Assembly: GCF_024599655.1 (NCBI RefSeq)
Contig: NZ_CP102247.1
Location: 4,526,001-4,590,000, forward strand
Direction: 5' to 3'
Source of the DNA: Enterobacter asburiae
GTDB taxonomy: Bacteria; Pseudomonadota; Gammaproteobacteria; Enterobacterales; Enterobacteriaceae
Length of the DNA stretch: 64,000 nucleotides
How positions within the stretch are numbered: position 1 is the stretch's first letter; each line of letters opens with the position of its first letter. The notes below the pieces were generated by a model that saw nothing but the letters and a program-made list of their open reading frames with translations, was not told the origin of the DNA and searched no databases. A program made the translations under genes and the position numbers. Below are positions 60,292-64,000 of this stretch, in pieces.

Positions 60292-61347
60292 TTAGTCGGG
60301 AGTAAAGTGACGTAAATGTTGAACGGTTGCCAGCCAGGCTGCTACCCACCCAATCATCGAGCAAACCAGCAGCAGTAACAGGCACTCATCGAATCCTAAG
60401 CCACTGATATCAAACTTCGTTCCGAAAACCTGCGCCACTTCAGTCACGGCAGACGAAAGCCGCATCACCAAAATTTCTGACAATATCAGTGAAAGAAATG
60501 CGCCGGAAAAACCGAGCAGTGCACCGCCGTAAAGGAACGGTCGGAGGATGAAGCCATCCGTCGCACCAATCAGTTTCTGCACGTTGATGGTATCGCGACG
60601 GGCAAAGATGCTTAGGCGTACGCTGTTACCAATGACGAGGAAGACCGCCGCCACCATCAGCACGCCAATCATCGCCGCGACGCGTCCTACCAGCCCGGTC
60701 AGGGCAGCAAGGCGCGCAAACCAGCTGTCGTCCATGCGCACTTCATCAATGCCCTTAATCCGCGTGATGCGATCGCGCAGGGTGTTAAGCGAATCGGTCC
60801 CCTGGAAATCCAGCTTCGGGATCACCACCGCCACGGCGGGCAGCGGGTTCTCTTCGAGCATATCCAGCGCACCGCCAAAGCCAGACCAGTTACGGAACTC
60901 GCCCAGCGCGTCTTCACGTGAGAGATAGTTGACCTTCTCCACGCCCTGCTCGGCCTGGATTTGCCCAACCACCTGCGCCGCGGCGTTATCGTCGAGCGCT
61001 TTATCCATATAGACCGTGATCTGCGGGGACGGATAATACTGTGAAGCCGCCTGGTTGACGTTTTTATAGACCATGTAGCAGACGCTTGGCAGCGTCAGGG
61101 AGATGGCAATCACCATCACCGTCAGGAACGTCGCCAGCGGTTTGCTTTTCAGGTCCTGCAGCGCGCCGTGGAAGGCGTAGCGCACCTGCTCGTTAAACAC
61201 GTTGGTTTTACGGGAGGCCGGTTTTGGCGCGGCCTTCTGGCGCTTCGGCGCATTACGATTGCCGTCACCACCGCCCTGCGGCTTACGGAAACGGTCAAAC
61301 CGGTTCCCGAACTGCCGAATCTGGTTCATTGCATCACGCTTGTTCAC
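60292..61347 (-). CDS. ftsX: Cell-division protein FtsX
   Basis: Integral-membrane partner of FtsE, 351 residues. A basic, Gly-rich cytoplasmic N terminus (NRFDRFRKPQGGGDGNRNAP) is followed by four membrane helices and a large periplasmic loop between helices 1 and 2 (about residues 100-220) that activates EnvC and so septal amidases. Conserved FNEQVRYAFHGALQDLKSKP and GATDGFILRPFLYGGALLGF. Overlaps ftsE by 14 bases. Confidence 0.97.
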   Translation of the reverse strand: MNKRDAMNQIRQFGNRFDRFRKPQGGGDGNRNAPKRQKAAPKPASRKTNVFNEQVRYAFHGALQDLKSKPLATFLTVMVIAISLTLPSVCYMVYKNVNQAASQYYPSPQITVYMDKALDDNAAAQVVGQIQAEQGVEKVNYLSREDALGEFRNWSGFGGALDMLEENPLPAVAVVIPKLDFQGTDSLNTLRDRITRIKGIDEVRMDDSWFARLAALTGLVGRVAAMIGVLMVAAVFLVIGNSVRLSIFARRDTINVQKLIGATDGFILRPFLYGGALLGFSGAFLSLILSEILVMRLSSAVTEVAQVFGTKFDISGLGFDECLLLLLVCSMIGWVAAWLATVQHLRHFTPD

Positions 61348-62005
61348 CGTGGCCTCCGTGCAAATGCCCGTCGCTCAGGGTCAGCATGCGGTACGAACGA
61401 CGGGAAATGAGCCCGATGTCGTGCGTCGCCATCAATACCGTGACCCCTACGCGGTTGAATTCCTCAAACAGACGCAAAATCCCTTCGGACAGGGCATCGT
61501 CCAGGTTACCGGTTGGTTCATCCGCCAGCAGCACCGCAGGCTTGTTCACCACCGCGCGGGCGATGCCCACGCGCTGCTGTTCACCGCCGGAGAGCTGGAT
61601 CGGGAAGTTCTTCGCTTTGTCCAGCAACCCCACCTTATCCAGCGCCGCAGAAACGCGACGGCGGATATCGTCATAGCTGGCGCCGGCAATAATCAGCGGA
61701 ATGGCCACGTTATCGAAAACGGTGCGATCCATCAGCAGGTGGTGATCCTGGAAAATCATGCCGATCTGACGACGCAGGAACGGCACCTCGCGGTTTTTCA
61801 GGCGGCTGATCTCATGGCCGCCGAAAAAGATTTTCCCGGCGCTTGGCCGCTCGATCCCACAGATAAGCTTGAGCAGGGTACTTTTCCCCGCGCCGGAATG
61901 GCCGGTCAGGAATGCCATCTCGCCCGGCTGCAGGTGGAATGTCACCCCCTGCAGCGCTTGTCTCCCACCGAGATAGGCCTTGCTGACGTGTTCAAAGCGA
62001 ATCAT
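61334..62005 (-). CDS. ftsE: Cell-division ATPase FtsE
   Basis: ABC-type ATPase, 223 residues, working with FtsX at the septum. Walker A GHSGAGKSTLLKL, signature LSGGEQQRVGIARA, Walker B VLLADEPTGNLDD and the switch histidine in MATHDIGL are present. It overlaps ftsX and lies two bases from ftsY, forming the ftsYEX operon. Confidence 0.98.
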   Translation of the reverse strand: MIRFEHVSKAYLGGRQALQGVTFHLQPGEMAFLTGHSGAGKSTLLKLICGIERPSAGKIFFGGHEISRLKNREVPFLRRQIGMIFQDHHLLMDRTVFDNVAIPLIIAGASYDDIRRRVSAALDKVGLLDKAKNFPIQLSGGEQQRVGIARAVVNKPAVLLADEPTGNLDDALSEGILRLFEEFNRVGVTVLMATHDIGLISRRSYRMLTLSDGHLHGGHGEQA

Positions 62006-62007
62006 TG

Positions 62008-63468
62008 TTAGTCCTCTCGGGCAAATAATGCCTCAATAAAGTCGTCCGCTTTAAACGGACGCAAATCCTCAATACGCTCGCCCACACCGATGTAGCGGAT
62101 AGGAATGCCGAACTGGTCGGCCACGGAGAAGATCACCCCGCCTTTCGCGGTGCCGTCCAGCTTGGTCAGCGCGATCCCCGTCAATCCTACCGCTTCAGTG
62201 AACAGCTTCGCCTGACTGATGGCGTTCTGTCCGGTGCTGGCATCAATGGTCAGCATAATTTCATGCGGTGCGTCTTCGTCCAGCTTCTTCATGACGCGAA
62301 CGATTTTCTTCAACTCTTCCATCAGGTGCGATTTGTTCTGCAAACGCCCTGCGGTATCGGCAATCAGCACGTCCACGTTGCGCGCCTTCGCCGCCTGGAT
62401 GGCGTCGAAGATCACGGATGCGGAATCCGCGCCGGTATGCTGGGCAATCACCGGAATGTTGTTGCGCTGGCCCCAAACCTGCAGCTGCTCAACCGCTGCC
62501 GCACGGAAGGTATCGCCCGCCGCCAGCATCACCGATTTACCCTGCTGCTCGAACTGACGCGCCAGCTTGCCGATGGTGGTGGTTTTCCCCACGCCGTTCA
62601 CGCCAACCATCAGAATAACAAATGGCGTTTTGCCTTCAATATTAAGCGGTTCGTCAACTTTTGCGAGAATTTCACCCATCTCGTCTTTCAACAGACCGTA
62701 CAGCGCTTCGGCGTCGCGCAGCTGTTTGCGGCTCGCCCCTTCGGTCAGATTGGCGATGATCTTACGGGTGGTTTCCACGCCGACGTCCGCAATCAGCAGC
62801 TGTTCTTCCAGCTCTTCAAACAGATCGTCGTCGATCTTCTTGCCGCGGAACAGACTGATAAATCCGGAACCTAAGTTTTCTTTGGTTTTGAGCAGGCTGC
62901 GCTTCAGGCGCGCGAAGAAACCTTCTTTGGTCGGTTTTTCCTGCTCCTGAACGATCTCTTCTTCGGCCTGCTCTTCCACCGGCACGACGATAACCGCTTC
63001 TTCAGCCGCTTCCGCCGCCAGCGCCTGGGCTTCCAGCTCTTCGTCGGTCAGCTCTGGCTCAAGTGCCGCCTCTTCTTCCACCGCCTCAACGATTTCAACG
63101 GTTTCCGCTTCAGCCTGCCACTCTTCGGCAGACACCTCTTCGGCTTTGACCTCTTCCGGCAGCGGCAGCTCTTCGTGTTCGATTACAGCCTGCGGCGCCT
63201 CGGTAACGGCTTCGATGACGACAGATTCTGGCTTCTCGCTCTCCTGAACCTGCTCAGTGACCTCAACCACCTCTTCAGCAAAGGACTCGATCTCTTCTTT
63301 GCTGTGGGCAGGCTCTTCCGCTTCGACAACCGCAGCGGTTTCTACAGGCGTTTCAGGCTGTGACTGCTCTTCTACAACCTGTTGTTCTTCGGTTTTCTGT
63401 TCTGTTTCTTGCTCTTTTTCACCGAAACCCAACCAGGAAAAGAAGCCACGTTTTTTTTGTTTTGCCAT
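62008..63468 (-). CDS. ftsY: Signal recognition particle receptor FtsY
   Basis: SRP receptor GTPase that brings ribosome-nascent chains to the SecYEG translocon, 486 residues (E. coli 497). The acidic A domain (about 20-190, rich in Glu, Val and Ala) is followed by the NG domain with G1 GVNGVGKTTTIGKLA, the insertion-box region, DTAGRLQNKSHL and TKLDGTAKGG. The start is conserved (AKQKKRGFFSWLGFG), a membrane-targeting amphipathic segment. The A domain is shorter than in E. coli and repetitive. Divergent from rsmD. Confidence 0.97.
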   Translation of the reverse strand: MAKQKKRGFFSWLGFGEKEQETEQKTEEQQVVEEQSQPETPVETAAVVEAEEPAHSKEEIESFAEEVVEVTEQVQESEKPESVVIEAVTEAPQAVIEHEELPLPEEVKAEEVSAEEWQAEAETVEIVEAVEEEAALEPELTDEELEAQALAAEAAEEAVIVVPVEEQAEEEIVQEQEKPTKEGFFARLKRSLLKTKENLGSGFISLFRGKKIDDDLFEELEEQLLIADVGVETTRKIIANLTEGASRKQLRDAEALYGLLKDEMGEILAKVDEPLNIEGKTPFVILMVGVNGVGKTTTIGKLARQFEQQGKSVMLAAGDTFRAAAVEQLQVWGQRNNIPVIAQHTGADSASVIFDAIQAAKARNVDVLIADTAGRLQNKSHLMEELKKIVRVMKKLDEDAPHEIMLTIDASTGQNAISQAKLFTEAVGLTGIALTKLDGTAKGGVIFSVADQFGIPIRYIGVGERIEDLRPFKADDFIEALFARED

Positions 63469-63595
63469 CTGCGACTACACTCCTCGCGGCGCTATATACA
63501 TGGAAGCTAAAAAAATGATGAAATAGTCTAACACTTTACTTAATTGACATCACCGCCCGCAATCGCAGGCCAATTGTTAACAGAGCTTTCCTGAG

Positions 63596-64000
63596 ATGAA
63601 GAAACCCAACCGCGCCCCGGCCGGTCAAATTCGTATTATCGGCGGTCAGTGGCGAGGCCGGAAATTACCGGTGCCGGACAGCCCCGGTTTACGCCCTACT
63701 ACCGACCGCGTGCGCGAGACACTGTTTAACTGGCTGGCCCCGTCAATGGTAGACGCCCACTGCCTGGACTGCTTCGCCGGAAGCGGCGCGCTCGGGCTTG
63801 AAGCGCTGTCGCGCTATGCCGCCAGCGCCACGCTGCTGGAGATGGAGCGCGGCGTTGCGCAGACGCTGCAGCAAAATCTGGCGACGCTGAAGGCGAGCAA
63901 CGCCAAAGTCGTGAACACCAACACGCTGAGTTTTCTTGCGCAGCAAGGCACGCCGCATAACGTGGTGTTTGTCGACCCGCCGTTCCGCAAGGGGCTGCTG
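63596..64000 (+). CDS. rsmD: RsmD, 16S rRNA (guanine966-N2)-methyltransferase (3' end cut off)
   Basis: The frame opens MKKPNRAPAGQIRIIGGQWR and continues without a stop to the window edge, about 135 of roughly 198 residues. S-adenosylmethionine motif I is CLDCFAGSGALGLEALSR, and the catalytic motif IV appears as VFVDPPFRKG. It methylates G966 of 16S rRNA during 30S assembly. Divergent from ftsY, as in E. coli (formerly yhhF). Confidence 0.95.
   Translation, partial: MKKPNRAPAGQIRIIGGQWRGRKLPVPDSPGLRPTTDRVRETLFNWLAPSMVDAHCLDCFAGSGALGLEALSRYAASATLLEMERGVAQTLQQNLATLKASNAKVVNTNTLSFLAQQGTPHNVVFVDPPFRKGLL

Noticed and set aside
1..64000. CRISPR arrays, tRNA or rRNA genes, insertion sequences, prophage or toxin-antitoxin modules
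   Set aside because: No regularly spaced direct repeats, no tRNA-like cloverleaf beside gene ends, and no transposase, integrase or toxin-type frame was seen.

Overview
The window is chromosomal DNA from a gamma-proteobacterium of the Enterobacteriaceae. Almost every protein reads as a close homologue of an Escherichia coli K-12 protein of the same length. The GC-rich genes, the CidA/CidB-LysR insert, the PnuC/NadR-like insert, the missing nrf genes and the many GCCGGGTGGCGGC-type REP elements fit an Enterobacter-like genus better than Escherichia. Genus is an inference from gene content and remembered E. coli gene order. No phage, IS, tRNA, rRNA or CRISPR array is visible.

Left block (1-37371) corresponds to the E. 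coli 91-93 min region, read in the opposite direction: gltP (cut by the window edge); acs-yjcH-actP for acetate uptake and activation; a CidB/CidA pair with a divergent LysR regulator; yjcE; ghxP; a glutathione S-transferase; the small RNA SraL; soxR/soxS; the c-di-GMP phosphodiesterase pdeC; yjcB; ssb/uvrA with a LexA box; yjbR-yjbQ; aphA; tyrB; a NadR-like protein and PnuC; alr; dnaB; qorA; pspG with a sigma-54 promoter; dusA; a TraF-like outer-membrane protein; a cupin protein; zur; yjbJ; dinF-lexA with two LexA boxes; dgkA; plsB.

Right block (37490-64000) corresponds to the E. coli 77 min region in E. coli orientation: gntU-gntK-gntR, yhhW, yhhX, the small RNA RyhB with its Fur box, yhhY, ggt, yhhA, the ugpBAECQ glycerol-3-phosphate operon with Pho boxes, livKHMGF, panM, livJ, an inserted PuuE/GabT-type aminotransferase, rpoH, ftsX-ftsE-ftsY, and the start of rsmD. 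The plsB|gntU junction is what an inversion spanning oriC would create, with endpoints almost equidistant from the origin.

Most genes are housekeeping or stress functions with visible control sites: SOS (uvrA, lexA-dinF), SoxRS, PspF/sigma-54 (pspG), Fur (ryhB), PhoB (ugp), GntR and CRP (gntK), and probably PurR (ghxP). The points most worth following are the acetate operon beside the CidAB-LysR module, the nicotinamide riboside salvage pair inside the alr-tyrB run, the TraF-like gene with a Zur-like palindrome close to zur, the structured CRP-marked leader of yjcB, and the origin-spanning rearrangement. I found no entirely new multigene system.
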